Below the pieces are notes generated by a model that was given only the letters and a program-made list of their open reading frames with translations, was not told the DNA's origin and did no database searches. Shown piece after piece: positions 10,601-21,159 of a stretch of 64,000 nucleotides of DNA. The first letter of the stretch is position 1. Each line of letters begins with the position of its first letter. A program made the translations under genes and the position numbers. This DNA is from Oidiodendron maius Zn (taxonomy: Eukaryota; Ascomycota; Leotiomycetes; Myxotrichaceae): positions 456,616 to 520,615 of the forward strand of contig KN832881.1 in the NCBI GenBank assembly GCA_000827325.1. The letters are read 5' to 3'.

Positions 10601-11048
10601 GGTTAGACTGAGATCGGGAAGGATTTGCAGTTGAAAGAGATTCAAGTTGTCTAGAAGCAGGCAACAGAGAGAGAGGTGACTGGGAAGACAAATGGTCCCT
10701 GTCCTAAGACCTTACGGGGTTCTCGGGATCGTTCTCCACGATTATTGGTCAGGTCAGTTGCTCGTGTACCCCTGATTCAGCGAGATAATGGCTTGAAATA
10801 GGAAAATAACCACAGCATCCAGACTTAGAAATGCCGTATTGGCCATTCAGTAAATTGACGAGTGAATTCATTTTACAATATTTTTAGGTGCTGCATGGAG
10901 TATGTGGTTGAGACTTTCACTAGCAGGTGGCCAGGGGACTCAAGTCTTGGCAGCGGGCCAGGAACACTCGCTTAATGACATTCCGGGACCAGTTAATGCC
11001 ACATATATTTACACCATTTTGCCCTTCGGCAGTAGTAAAGATCCGCCT
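10601..11048. promoter_or_regulatory. Metacaspase promoter region
   Basis: 448 bp between the helicase stop codon and the metacaspase start, both on the minus strand. It should hold the helicase 3' UTR and the metacaspase promoter. No prodomain-like coding segment (Pro/Gln/Tyr-rich) was seen here on the minus strand. Confidence 0.5.
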
Positions 11049-14000
11049 CTAGCGCGCATTTCCCCTATCGAGTATCCCACGCGCATGAACATAGCGATGA
11101 TCCATCAGATAGCCGTAGTCACCAGTAGCCTTAACTTGGACACAGACTTTCTTCTTTTTTGCGGCATCGAATGCTTGGCGCATATACGGCTGACGGTGCA
11201 TCTTTTCGTTATCACCCAACCGATGGACATTATCAACGACTACTTGGAAATCCTGAGCCCGTGTCTTCGCGACGACGTTGCGACCAATATTATTAGTGAA
11301 ACCTAGATGCGTGGTACGGACCGTGTTCACGAAGGGGCAACTACCCTGGTCGCCTTGAATAGAGTCGGTGGAGACAATGCGGATATTCTCGAAACCGGCA
11401 TCTGGGAACTGAGCAGCAAGCTGGGCATACGCGTGTCTGAAGACCTTCATCTGCGCGGTGTAATGGGTGATGTGTGGGATGTCCTCAGCGGCAAATACCT
11501 TCTCTAGAATACCTTTTTCCACGATGGACACGATGACGGCTGCAGTTGACATATTGACATAAGAGCCCGTCACTTCGTCCTTGATCTCCCCTTCTCCTCG
11601 GACATCGATATAGATGTTTGGGATATTGCCAGAGTAACCCGGGAAGAGTTTCTTGAAGAATTCGATATACGTTGCCGTCTTTGGGTGCGAGTTCTGCGTA
11701 CACGGAGCATCCTTGATTCTGCCATAGTAGTAGAGCATAGAAGGAATTTCATTGATGCTCGGGGCCCCACGACGGTTCAGGTTGAGCAATGCCGTTGGCC
11801 AGTGGTTTGCCTCAAGGTACTCCATGATCGACTGTCCCAACTCTCTAGTAAACCCAATGTTGTTCTCCATCATTGGGACTCGGGGGGCCAGCTGCTTGCC
11901 ATCACCAAGGAGCAAGAACTTCGTACACTCATCGAGATTAGCAGCAACCATTAGGAACTCTATTAAGTTCATCATACCACACTCATCAATAACCACTAGA
12001 TCAAATTTGCCAATATTATCACGGTTTCTAGGGATACCCAGGGCGTTGACTGTCAGACCGATCACTGCGACTTCACCCTTGATTTGGCAGATCAGCTTGT
12101 TGAGGTCCTTCTTCAAGTCTTGCTTATCATCACGGATCATGTCGTCAGGGCTACTGGCAAAGCGCTCAAGCAGGACACTTAGGTACTTCCATTTCTCGTC
12201 GAATTTGAGGTAGCCGATGGCGATTTGTGCGATGCTGTACCCAGTAACCTTGTAGCGCTTGTCTGTGACTCCGGTATCAGTGGGCTCCATTTGACGATTC
12301 AGCTGCTTCACAATGTCGACTGCAGTCTTGTTCTTCTTAGCCTCTTCCGGGATCGACTCGTGTTGGAGATCTACGACTCCGCCCGGCAGCAGTGGGCCGT
12401 AGAACTTCAGGGCAGCGGTGCCTTCGAGATCGGCCTCACTAATGGTGACTGCATTCGAGTTATCCTCAGCCGTATAATTTTGATGGATACGTCGGTTCTC
12501 AATCAGGGCCAGACGCTTGCGCTTCGCCTTGTCCTTTTTGACAATGGCAGTTACTTCCTCAAGGATGTAGTCATTATCGTCATCCTCCTCATCATCATTC
12601 CTAGCAGTCAGAGTATGGATGAAACTAGCCTCCGAATTGTCGGAATATGCTCTACAGACGAAACGACCAGCGAGGAGCTCAGCGTACTTCGGCTCGCGGC
12701 GCGCGTCAGCGAGTGCAGCACTAACCTTCGTGACCAAGATATCGGCAGGCTGGTTAGCTGTCGTGACTATTGCAACTCGAGCCTTCTCATCTGCCAAGAG
12801 GCGTGATACAATGACCCTAGCCGCTAGATCAGACTTGCCCGATCCTGGAACTCCTGAGATCATGCCAAGGGTAAGGCCATTGAAGCTGACTGGGATCTTC
12901 TGCAAGTATTCGAGACAGGCGCAATGATCAGGGTCCGTCAAGTCCTTTAGGTACTCCTTACTAATATCGGCACTGATTAGGTTGTGCGTGGCAGAAGGTG
13001 TAGCGTCCTTCATTAGCATAAAGTCAGCCCAATTCATTGCCGAGTTAGCTGCCATCTTGACACATTTCCCTTCCCATGTGTATGTGTTCCTAACTCCATT
13101 CATGCAAATATTCATTGCTTCGATTAGTCGAGTCTCGGATTTATCAGAGTCGTACAGAGTAATGACCACCTTGATAGGAGTAGCGCTCTCAAGAGCTGCG
13201 CGTGCGTCTTCTAGGTTGTGGGCGAACATGCGCTGGACTGGCAAAGTAGTCTGCTGATAGGGACGATTAACCTTGGGGCTTACGAAGGGTCTGGTCATGT
13301 CGACGGGCTTGCGGGGACGCTTCAGTACACCCATTGTCTCTCCTTGCGGGGTCCACGAAAAGGGATCAGTTACTGTGAAGCTCCAGTTCTCGTCATCGAC
13401 CGAGCCTTTGAGTCTGAAGTTGACCTTAACCTTATCATCTGAGTTGAGGCGGAAGTTGGTCGATGTGTAAAGAGAGCCAAGGTATGCAATATCACCTGCT
13501 CCTAGGATCTCGAGAAGGCGGATAGTGGCAGTCTCGGTATTTAGGTTCATGACTCTCTTCTGCCTATCCTCAAGTGCTTGCTTGACCGCGACTCCGAGTC
13601 TCGTAGTCATCTCGAAGACTGAGCCATATGTCGTAGGTATTTTCGATGAGATAGCGGGACGCTCGTCGGCTGGCTTCAGGGAGGTACCAGTGTCAATGTT
13701 GTGAGGCGCGTTATTCATCTGGAGCCTCTGTGTATAAAACTGACGATAGACGTTTCCACCCTTACGCTCAATGCTAAAACGCCTAAGGGTGTTGCTCAGA
13801 ACGGCTAAAACTTGAGCTCGATCCTCATCCAGAACGAAAACGGTCAGGTTGTATTTATCACTCCTCTTGAATATCTTACGAAGAGCTGACACACCTCGCT
13901 GGTATGGGGTAGAGAAGGTAAGTCCATTGAAGAGGTGCTCAGTAACCATCGATCCTCCTCCAGCAATTTCAAAGTCGAACACAATGATATGGTTTTTGAC

Positions 14001-14486
14001 CTTATCAAACTTTGGGGTTTTCTTGATGATAAAGGGGATATCATGATCAGGGACCGCCGATTTTCCGTCAACAGTAAACAGATGACACGCCCGCTTCTCC
14101 GTCAAATAATTAATGTTGTCTGCAGTCATCTTGACCTTGACTGTAACCCCTTCAGCTCTCGCCCTATCACCAGCCTCGGTAGGGCATGCCTCAGGAGGGA
14201 TGTGCATACTCAGCCATATTCCGCTTGGCTCCGGGTTCGTCGCTTCAAAGCCGATATAGAGGTTGATCTTGTCATTTGGCTGGTAGTTTGGTTGTCGAGC
14301 TGCCGCCTGCTCCTCAATTGACAATGGCTTTGGCACATAGCGCTTGAGGACTTCGCCAGTGTTCGGATCCACCACGTCCTTCTTAGGGCCTACACGCCTG
14401 AAGGTACCGAATGGCATTCCACTATCGAGGAGGCGTGGATCGATTACTGCGCGATACCATTGGATACTCTCCCTTCCTTCAGCCAT
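11049..14486 (-). CDS. Large UPF1-like superfamily 1 helicase/NTPase
   Basis: Single exon, 1145 aa from MAEGRESIQWYR. The C-terminal half has SF1 helicase motifs: Walker A GVPGSGKS (~545), motif Ib-like VIGLTVNAL, Walker B VVIDECGM (~832), motif III LLLGDGKQLAP, motif V STDSIQGDQG and motif VI NVVAKTRAQD (~1070). Order and wording match UPF1/SMUBP2/Nam7-type helicases. About 280 residues separate motifs I and II, as expected for UPF1 insertion domains. The first ~540 residues have no family I recognise; no CH zinc domain is visible. The N-terminal domain may bind a partner or nucleic acid. The gene is intronless, unlike most neighbours, and lies between the metacaspase and a 3.2-kb desert. 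The frame is open upstream to 14840, but the ATG at 14486 is the best start. Confidence 0.85.
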   Translation of the reverse strand: MAEGRESIQWYRAVIDPRLLDSGMPFGTFRRVGPKKDVVDPNTGEVLKRYVPKPLSIEEQAAARQPNYQPNDKINLYIGFEATNPEPSGIWLSMHIPPEACPTEAGDRARAEGVTVKVKMTADNINYLTEKRACHLFTVDGKSAVPDHDIPFIIKKTPKFDKVKNHIIVFDFEIAGGGSMVTEHLFNGLTFSTPYQRGVSALRKIFKRSDKYNLTVFVLDEDRAQVLAVLSNTLRRFSIERKGGNVYRQFYTQRLQMNNAPHNIDTGTSLKPADERPAISSKIPTTYGSVFEMTTRLGVAVKQALEDRQKRVMNLNTETATIRLLEILGAGDIAYLGSLYTSTNFRLNSDDKVKVNFRLKGSVDDENWSFTVTDPFSWTPQGETMGVLKRPRKPVDMTRPFVSPKVNRPYQQTTLPVQRMFAHNLEDARAALESATPIKVVITLYDSDKSETRLIEAMNICMNGVRNTYTWEGKCVKMAANSAMNWADFMLMKDATPSATHNLISADISKEYLKDLTDPDHCACLEYLQKIPVSFNGLTLGMISGVPGSGKSDLAARVIVSRLLADEKARVAIVTTANQPADILVTKVSAALADARREPKYAELLAGRFVCRAYSDNSEASFIHTLTARNDDEEDDDNDYILEEVTAIVKKDKAKRKRLALIENRRIHQNYTAEDNSNAVTISEADLEGTAALKFYGPLLPGGVVDLQHESIPEEAKKNKTAVDIVKQLNRQMEPTDTGVTDKRYKVTGYSIAQIAIGYLKFDEKWKYLSVLLERFASSPDDMIRDDKQDLKKDLNKLICQIKGEVAVIGLTVNALGIPRNRDNIGKFDLVVIDECGMMNLIEFLMVAANLDECTKFLLLGDGKQLAPRVPMMENNIGFTRELGQSIMEYLEANHWPTALLNLNRRGAPSINEIPSMLYYYGRIKDAPCTQNSHPKTATYIEFFKKLFPGYSGNIPNIYIDVRGEGEIKDEVTGSYVNMSTAAVIVSIVEKGILEKVFAAEDIPHITHYTAQMKVFRHAYAQLAAQFPDAGFENIRIVSTDSIQGDQGSCPFVNTVRTTHLGFTNNIGRNVVAKTRAQDFQVVVDNVHRLGDNEKMHRQPYMRQAFDAAKKKKVCVQVKATGDYGYLMDHRYVHARGILDRGNAR

Positions 14487-17400
14487 TGTGCTGACCCGCT
14501 GAGAGATGATTGAGAATGTAGAGACAACCCTATGACAGGTTGAAAAGAGTTTGGATGAGGTGATGCTTTTGGGGACTGTTTGAGGTGTGTTGTTGACAAG
14601 TGTTGGTAGAAGGTCGAAGGTTAAGAAGATCGAGAGAAATATAAGGTGTTGTGCGCGCTGCTCGTTGAAGTGAATGCTGGCGCACCCAAACAATGCTTTC
14701 CACCTCGCCCTTGCTAATTCACTCGGCCGTTTGTTGATACTGTAAAGGAACAAAAGAGAGAAATCGCAAAGACCGTAGCCCCGCATATGTATGCCATGAA
14801 GGGCAATACACGGATAAACAGTAGTAACACGCCATGGCAACTACTGGATACCTTTTAACGTCGTGCTCAGGACGAATGGTTATCACGAACAATTGGAGAA
14901 TACGAGACTAAAGAGAGAAGAAAGAGACTTGATTCAAGGGCTAAGGATTCGGATCGATAACCCTGAGCCTTACTATCATAGTGCACAATCATAATAAAAG
15001 GTGCCTCGCCACCGCCTCTCCCCCATATTGATCGATTGATAACCTGAGTGCTAGCAATGGCTTATCGGATAGCCTCTTCGTATTTCTGAAAATCTCTATT
15101 CTCATTGATATCTCCTCGATGAGATAAATACTGATTTTAATTCCAGATTTTCGCAGTCGAAACTTTGGCTCCTAGAATCGTCTGTCCTGTGGGCGAGGAG
15201 TGTAGACTCTGATGTCGTTCATATGGTACTTGCGAGTCTTCTCCCAATAGACATTAGAGACTTGAGCTGATGCATCCATGCAAGACACCACCTATAGCGG
15301 ACCTACCTTGCGAGATTCGAGCTTCCTATGCTTTTCTCAAGTCGATGCTTGGTACAAGCACTATATCCCTGGTCTTGAGTGTCTTCAGCCTTGGCTTTGG
15401 CAATATTTCAAGTTTGGTGTGAGCTTCAGGCTTTAGCCACCGATTGCGCTACTTGATCACGCAGGGCCTAAAGTCCGAGTCTGTAGAGGACGGACTCCTC
15501 AGCAGGGTAGGGACGCATCCTAGCATCGCTATTTCTCAGCGCAAATCCGATAGGGATCCCTCATTAAAAGTACCAACTTGCTTGAGGTACTGGATTCCAG
15601 ACTCTCTCTTTGCCTTCATCTTCTCATAGAATAGTTCGATCTGAAATGGTTAGAAAGCAGGAGCATTCCAGAGCTAAGAGCAAATGATAGACACCAAGCT
15701 TTTGCTGGACAACATAGTGCTGCGACAGCGCGGCTCGATATCCGTGCTGAGCTGACGACTATGAGGGGAGGGGTGGGGTGGTAGCGAAGACTATCCCCGA
15801 GGATCTAGCAAAAGATGAGGTGAGACCAAGCTCCACAAAAGGGGACATTGCAGAAATTTTAGATGAAATTCAATATTACATCTCGTAATCGTCGCAAAAA
15901 ATTCTCATGTCCACTCTTCCAGTGGCGTTTGCGTATGTACACATCAAAATGGAAGAAGGAAAGATATGTTTGGGTCATGCTGCGAATTGCGGCCTCACTT
16001 GAGGTAAACAGACGGCAGCCCTATGTATGCGAAAATGTACCGTAAGTTTTCACTAGCATAACATGGGTATGCTGTTATACGGGGGTTCCAAATTGGGTAG
16101 ACACCGCGACTGTGGATTTGACAATATGGCGTGAAACTCGAAAGTCCTCCGATGGCTAGAAGAGTAAAAGCACTATACCATTTTTTCGTGCGCCGAAGTG
16201 TTAAAGGCTCATGCAAGGAGGTTCCGTGCCACATTGGATTTGACGGGGAAAGTTTATCCCACGGCTGCGAGCGAGAAGTTATACTTGTTGGGCAAATACT
16301 GCTCCTGGCTCTGTTTTAAAGCTTGATATTTGCGCCTCATATCTCGGCTGCTGCTCAGGGCCTCCATGGCGGGCAAAATGGGGCGCTTGCTCTTTTCGGC
16401 GAATCTCCGTCTTGTGCTGATTTTACAAAGGGACGCGTGATTTCGTGTCGTCGAACTTCAGGGTCGCGTAGTGGCAACTTCCTCTAGATGCGCTAGAGAT
16501 TAAGACCTATGATAGGGAACTTGAGCTCTACAGCATCATCACGTATTACCCACACCTACCGCACCGCCTCACATGCCGGCCACTGATTGCTTCCAGTTCC
16601 ATCGGCCGATGCGCTAAATCCTTTACGCCCCGTGCCTCAGCCGCGAGCTCCACTTAGAGAGTGACTCTTAGAGGCGTGTTTTACCACAGTTGGCAGAGAG
16701 ATTGGCGTCTTATTTGATACCGAATGCAGCGACATTGCGTGGGGGGTCTGGCCGGCGTGTTTGGTATGCCAACAATCTGCGTCGAGTACGTAGGAGAAGA
16801 GCAGGCAAGCCCTCTTGTGACATGTTACGGCCACGAATGGCTTGGAGGAGATGCGCGTACACAGGTACGAATGAGGCCCTCGTACCACCGTGCACTCCCG
16901 CAGGGTCGACGGAGGCTGACTTGTGGATTAGTTCAGTACCCACTTGATGTTAAATCCGATATGAGCCGGTGGTTATCCTGATCCAGACCCTGGCCTCCAC
17001 CGAGATTTTCATGCTGGCACCAGCCATGGTGGGCGCCCGCCCAGCGAGCCACGGTCAGCCAAGCGTTGCATAAGCTGATCGGGGATTCGGGCTACAGAAA
17101 AGTCCATCCTCCCCCTTGCTGAGTTATCTGCTTGGTAATATGCGCGCTCATTCTTACTGTGTCGCGTTAGGTTGACATCGAACCGGCGGGATTTGCAGCC
17201 GACGGCGCTGAAGTTAGTCCTCCTAGTCTGAATTTGCACCTCAGCCTTGCGTCCATACCCGGCTCTTGATGATATTTTGATCTCGTTAACGTGTAAATCC
17301 GGATCCATGCCTGGCGCTATGCCACACGTTGTGTGTATCTCCTGTCTTACGGCCGGTGGAGATATGGGCCTGGCCTGTAGAAAGCCCTGGCTGCACCCCG

Positions 17401-17509
17401 ACGGGGCCAAATTTCGACATACGGGCCATCCCCTGGGTATATGGGCAGCCGTTTCCTCGCGGCCGTCCCCTATTTTCTGAGGTTAAACTTCGTTCTTCAT
17501 TAAGCCCAA
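14487..17509. other. Gene desert with relics
   Basis: About 3 kb without an intact gene. It holds the helicase promoter, a possible decayed gene on the minus strand (14989-15650) and a GC-richer segment from about 16550 to 17480. Several 70-130 codon open frames there show no recognisable domain. I see no inverted terminal repeats or transposase. Confidence 0.5.
14989..15650 (-). pseudogene. Possible decayed gene
   Basis: On the minus strand, a splice-acceptor-like CTAACCATTTCAG near 15640 is followed by an open stretch reading LFYEKMKAKRESGIQYL and VGTFNEGSLSDLR, then a stop. Further on, an ATG at 15279 opens MDASAQVSNVYWEKTRKYH..RVYTPRPQDRRF. It hits a stop at 15172-15174, after which the same frame stays open to 14989. 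The protein-like composition broken by stops suggests a relic. I recognise no family, and chance open frames remain possible. Confidence 0.25.
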
Positions 17510-17690
17510 GCTCCCGGAAGCTTGTCTCTTTCTACTGTGGGCTCTTGGGCCATTTTGTCTATCTTGCTATTTCCCGACAACGATATCAGTCTTCCGCTCT
17601 TCGCTCCCGGAAGCTTGTCTCTGCTTTGAGCTCTTGGGCCATTTTATCTGTCTGGTTATTTCCCAACGATATCAACCTTCCTCTCTTCGC
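17510..17690 (+). repeat. Imperfect ~93-bp tandem duplication in DHA2-gene leader
   Basis: Two diverged copies start with CTCCCGGAAGCTTGTCTCT at 17511 and 17604. Both continue with CTCTTGGGCCATTTT, a TATTTCCC segment, CGATATCA and CTCTTCGCTCCC. A third partial CGCTCCC edge lies at about 17688. The repeat ends only about 20 bp before the transporter ATG, so it occupies the 5' leader or core promoter. Confidence 0.8.
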
Positions 17691-17707
17691 TCCCATATAT
17701 AGACAAC

Positions 17708-19525
17708 ATGGACCCTGCAACGGCTAAAGAAGTGGGAGACAAGTCTGCTCCCACTGTACCAGCTGCAGAAGTTAAAGAGACCGGTGAACAGACTGCGTTC
17801 TCCACGCCTCCAGCAACTGATAAGGAGACCGGCGAAAAGACTGACGACGCCAAAGACACTGGAAGCTCCGCCAACAGTCACCTCGCGCCGCCGAATAAGG
17901 ATGAACATGATTTATCTGAAGGAACGTCAGTAACCGGCATCGACGAAGAAAAGCAGCCTCAACCAGAGGCCGAAGTCCCTCCCCGTGATATTCAGGGATG
18001 GAAATGGATTGCCGTCGTCCTGTCCATTCTGAGCTCCACCTTCCTTTTCGCCCTAGACAATACGATCGTGGCAGATGTCCAGCCTGTGATTGTTGAGCAT
18101 TTCGATTCCGTTTCCAAGCTCTCCTGGTTGAGCGTTGCTTTCCTCATCGGCGCCGCTGCCACGAACTTGGTCTGGGGCAAGATCTATGGTCAATTTAATG
18201 CCAAGTGGACATATATCTTTTGTATTACGCTCTTCGAAGTTGGATCTGCTATTTGCGGAGCTGCTCCAACGATAGATGCCCTCATTGTCGGTCGTGCCAT
18301 TTGCGGTGTTGGCGGTTCAGGCACCTACGTTGGTGTGATGACTCTCCTCGCAGCCACCACTACTATCCACGAACGCCCCATGTACGTCGGCGGAACGGGA
18401 CTGACTTGGGGTTTGGGAACGGTCCTGGGTCCCATCATTGGTGGTGCCTTCACAGACTCATCTGCTGGTTGGAGATGGAGTTTCTATATAAATCTGTGTA
18501 TCGGCGCAGTTTGCGCCCCCGTCTACATCTTCATGCTCCCCAACAAGGACCCCCGTCCTGGAGTTAGCCTTCTCGACCGTGCTCGGGAGGTTGACTACCT
18601 TGGCATGATCCTCACTATGGGCGCCTTCGTTTCCGGAGTCATGGCTGTGTCCTTCGGGGGTGTGCAATACCCGTGGAACTCGGGCAGGATCATTGGCCTC
18701 TTCGTCTGCTCGGGTGTGCTCTTCATCCTCCTGGGACTGCAACAGGTATACACCGTGTTTACTACGAAATCTCGTCGCATATTCCCTGTGGAGTTCTTCA
18801 AGAACAAGACTGTCATGATTTTGTTTGCCATGACCGCAGCTGGCGGAACGGCGATCTTCGTGCCCATTTATATGATTCCAATCTTTTTCCAATTCACGCG
18901 AAGCGATTCGGCCCTCGAATCAGGTGTCCGCCTCCTGCCCTACATCTTCTTGATGGTCTTCGCCGTTATCGGTAACGGCGCCATTCTCTCGGCTTACGGA
19001 TATTACATGCCCTGGTATACCCTGGGAGGAATTCTGGTCATCATTGGCGGAGCACTCATGTACACTGTTGACGACCTGACTGGTATTGCACGCGTATACG
19101 GATATTCTATTATCATAGGCTTCGGCGTTGGGTTATTCGCGCAAGCGTCATTCTCAGTTGCCCAAGCCGTCGTTGAACCGGAGATGATTGCTTCAGCTGT
19201 CGGATTCATTACCTGCGCCCAGATTTCCGGTGTTACTATCGCCCTGGCGATCGCCAACTCCGTCTTCTTGAACAAGAGTCAAAGCTCGATCCAGGCCATT
19301 CTTCCAGATGTCCCGAAACAGCAAATTCAGCAGGCGATTGCAGGAGCAGGATCGGATTTCTTCAACGGCCTGACCGGAACCGTGCGACAAGAAGTCTTAA
19401 ACGCTATCGTGACCGCAATGAGCAAGACATACATCTTGGTCATCACTGCAGGCTCGCTGGTTTTGGTGCTAAGTCTATTCATGAAGCGAGAGAAGCTATT
19501 CATGGCTGCTGGAGGCGCTGCCTGA
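17708..19525 (+). CDS. MFS drug:H+ antiporter of the DHA2 (14-TM) family
   Basis: Single exon, 605 aa. A cytosolic N-terminus of ~95 residues is followed by membrane segments from WIAVVLSILSSTFLFALDNTIV, with the DHA motif LDNTIVADV. Further marks are WGKIYGQF (motif A region), GRAICGVGGSGTYVG, the antiporter motif C GLTWGLGTVLGPIIGGAF, and WRWSFYINLCIGA. Fourteen hydrophobic segments fit DHA2. Such pumps export xenobiotics or secondary metabolites across the plasma membrane. No biosynthetic gene lies nearby, so a cluster role is not supported. The first ~60 residues contain an imperfect 16-residue repeat (AKEVGDK, VKETGEQ, DKETGEK). The substrate is unknown. Confidence 0.9.
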   Translation: MDPATAKEVGDKSAPTVPAAEVKETGEQTAFSTPPATDKETGEKTDDAKDTGSSANSHLAPPNKDEHDLSEGTSVTGIDEEKQPQPEAEVPPRDIQGWKWIAVVLSILSSTFLFALDNTIVADVQPVIVEHFDSVSKLSWLSVAFLIGAAATNLVWGKIYGQFNAKWTYIFCITLFEVGSAICGAAPTIDALIVGRAICGVGGSGTYVGVMTLLAATTTIHERPMYVGGTGLTWGLGTVLGPIIGGAFTDSSAGWRWSFYINLCIGAVCAPVYIFMLPNKDPRPGVSLLDRAREVDYLGMILTMGAFVSGVMAVSFGGVQYPWNSGRIIGLFVCSGVLFILLGLQQVYTVFTTKSRRIFPVEFFKNKTVMILFAMTAAGGTAIFVPIYMIPIFFQFTRSDSALESGVRLLPYIFLMVFAVIGNGAILSAYGYYMPWYTLGGILVIIGGALMYTVDDLTGIARVYGYSIIIGFGVGLFAQASFSVAQAVVEPEMIASAVGFITCAQISGVTIALAIANSVFLNKSQSSIQAILPDVPKQQIQQAIAGAGSDFFNGLTGTVRQEVLNAIVTAMSKTYILVITAGSLVLVLSLFMKREKLFMAAGGAA

Positions 19526-20274
19526 TTGGTTCTTCATGGTTTGGAGAATGGCGTCGATAATTTAAAGGGTTGAGCTTTCGGTATATAGCAGCATGAAAAG
19601 TAATAAAGAGGGGGAAATGCAAAGTCACGCCGGCGGCGACTTTGTTGGGACATGCAACCGATTCCTCTCACATTTTAACAGCATAAATACTTAGCTTCAT
19701 TCGGCGCACTGCAAGACTAGATACCACTACATAACGCAATGAAATAATATATTAATGTCTTGCACTGAATAATTGTATCTTCTTGTGATAAGAGAAAATT
19801 TAATTGTGCACGATGGACACAACCCCACAAGCATGACAGTCTTCTGCAATATCATATTAGGAACTCAGGCCTCAGATAGCGTACTCTTAGACCCCCACCC
19901 CCTCCCCCCCACTCTCTATGCCCTGCATTCACTCGCTCTTTATGTCAATACTCGAAGCACTTGTCATACAGTCAGTTGGATCCAGGTTTTCTTTTGTGGT
20001 TTCTGAATGCGACGCGTTTTCCACCTTAATACCACCCTGAATGTCTACTTAATATTGCCACAGTACGTCGCTCTCTTGTTATCTATTGAATAATACCACA
20101 GTTAAGAAGTCTACATAAATGAGGTTAGATAACCTTCGTTGGTAAGTATAGTGTTATACTAGCATAGGTCTCTAGGGACTTTAATGTGCCTAATCTGATT
20201 ATACTAGGCAGCCTACTTCTTGATCTAATACGCTATTTATATTGTTGCGTTGCGCGCACTCGCTCCGCAACGGC

Positions 20275-20317
20275 CCGTTACGGATATTCTCACTATCCGT
20301 GCGGACCCGAATATCCG
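20275..20317. repeat. Short inverted repeats
   Basis: CGGATATTC at 20281-20289 is inverted as GAATATCCG at 20309-20317. It overlaps CCGTTACGG at 20275-20283. The same CCGTTACGG core recurs inside a perfect 7-bp-stem hairpin at 20766-20782 (TCCGCCG TTA CGGCGGA). Both lie in the AT-rich desert and may be remnants of a mobile-element end. Confidence 0.45.
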
Positions 20318-21159
20318 AATATCCATCACATAGTCTTTCGAGTTTTTAAGGCAAATGCGGAATCCAACTATTTTTGACCAAGTTCTGTACAGCCTTCTCC
20401 TATGCCTCTGTAGCGTTAAGCAGTAAAATAGAGTGTCCCCGCCCCATCACAAAGCACTATCTCCATATTTTAATTCTTATTTCTCATCATCAGGGTGCCA
20501 CCCCCTGTCACTCTCCGTAAAGGAAAACGAGCGCGGGGATCCGCGTCTGCTTGGGACGGCACGTCACCAGGACGTGGAGTGTGGTCAGAGTTCCGCCTCC
20601 TGCGAGAACTCAACATATGGCCTGGAACTTCCCGTCAGTTCCTATATAAGGCTTACATATCTTACAGCAATGGCATTTTTGGAAGGGTTGGGAAAAAATA
20701 TTACGGTGGGAGAAAATTTAGGATGGGTGAGGACTGACGGGCAGCTTCCCAAGTACATAGATTCGTCCGCCGTTACGGCGGATGGAGTTGGCGATCCTGA
20801 GTGAATCATTCCCACTTGAACAGCTCGGCACGTATGAACAGGGATGGGAGCGTCTGGATAGGGAAGTTCTAATCTCCGCTCCTGAGCATCTTGAGTCTGC
20901 TGTCCGAAATTCTCTGCCGTCATCAAGCCACGGAAAGCGTGCATATCGCCGATCTCGCTGAAGGTAAGGAATTCATAGTGCTTATGTCCGGCATGGGATG
21001 ATAATAGAGGCCGTCGGTCTGTATCATGCCGACTGATTGGATTCGATTCTGAATATCACGGTGGTTGAGATTGGAATGGCGGGAGAGGCTCGGATACTGT
21101 TGTCGGGCCATCTCGCGAGAAGGTTTGTGTCGACGGGCGTACCTCATGGTTGGAAGAGG

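Noticed and set aside
17009-17410. 133-codon minus-strand frame upstream of the DHA2 gene
   Set aside because: No recognisable domain, a non-conserved look and a position inside promoter-like DNA. Support is insufficient.
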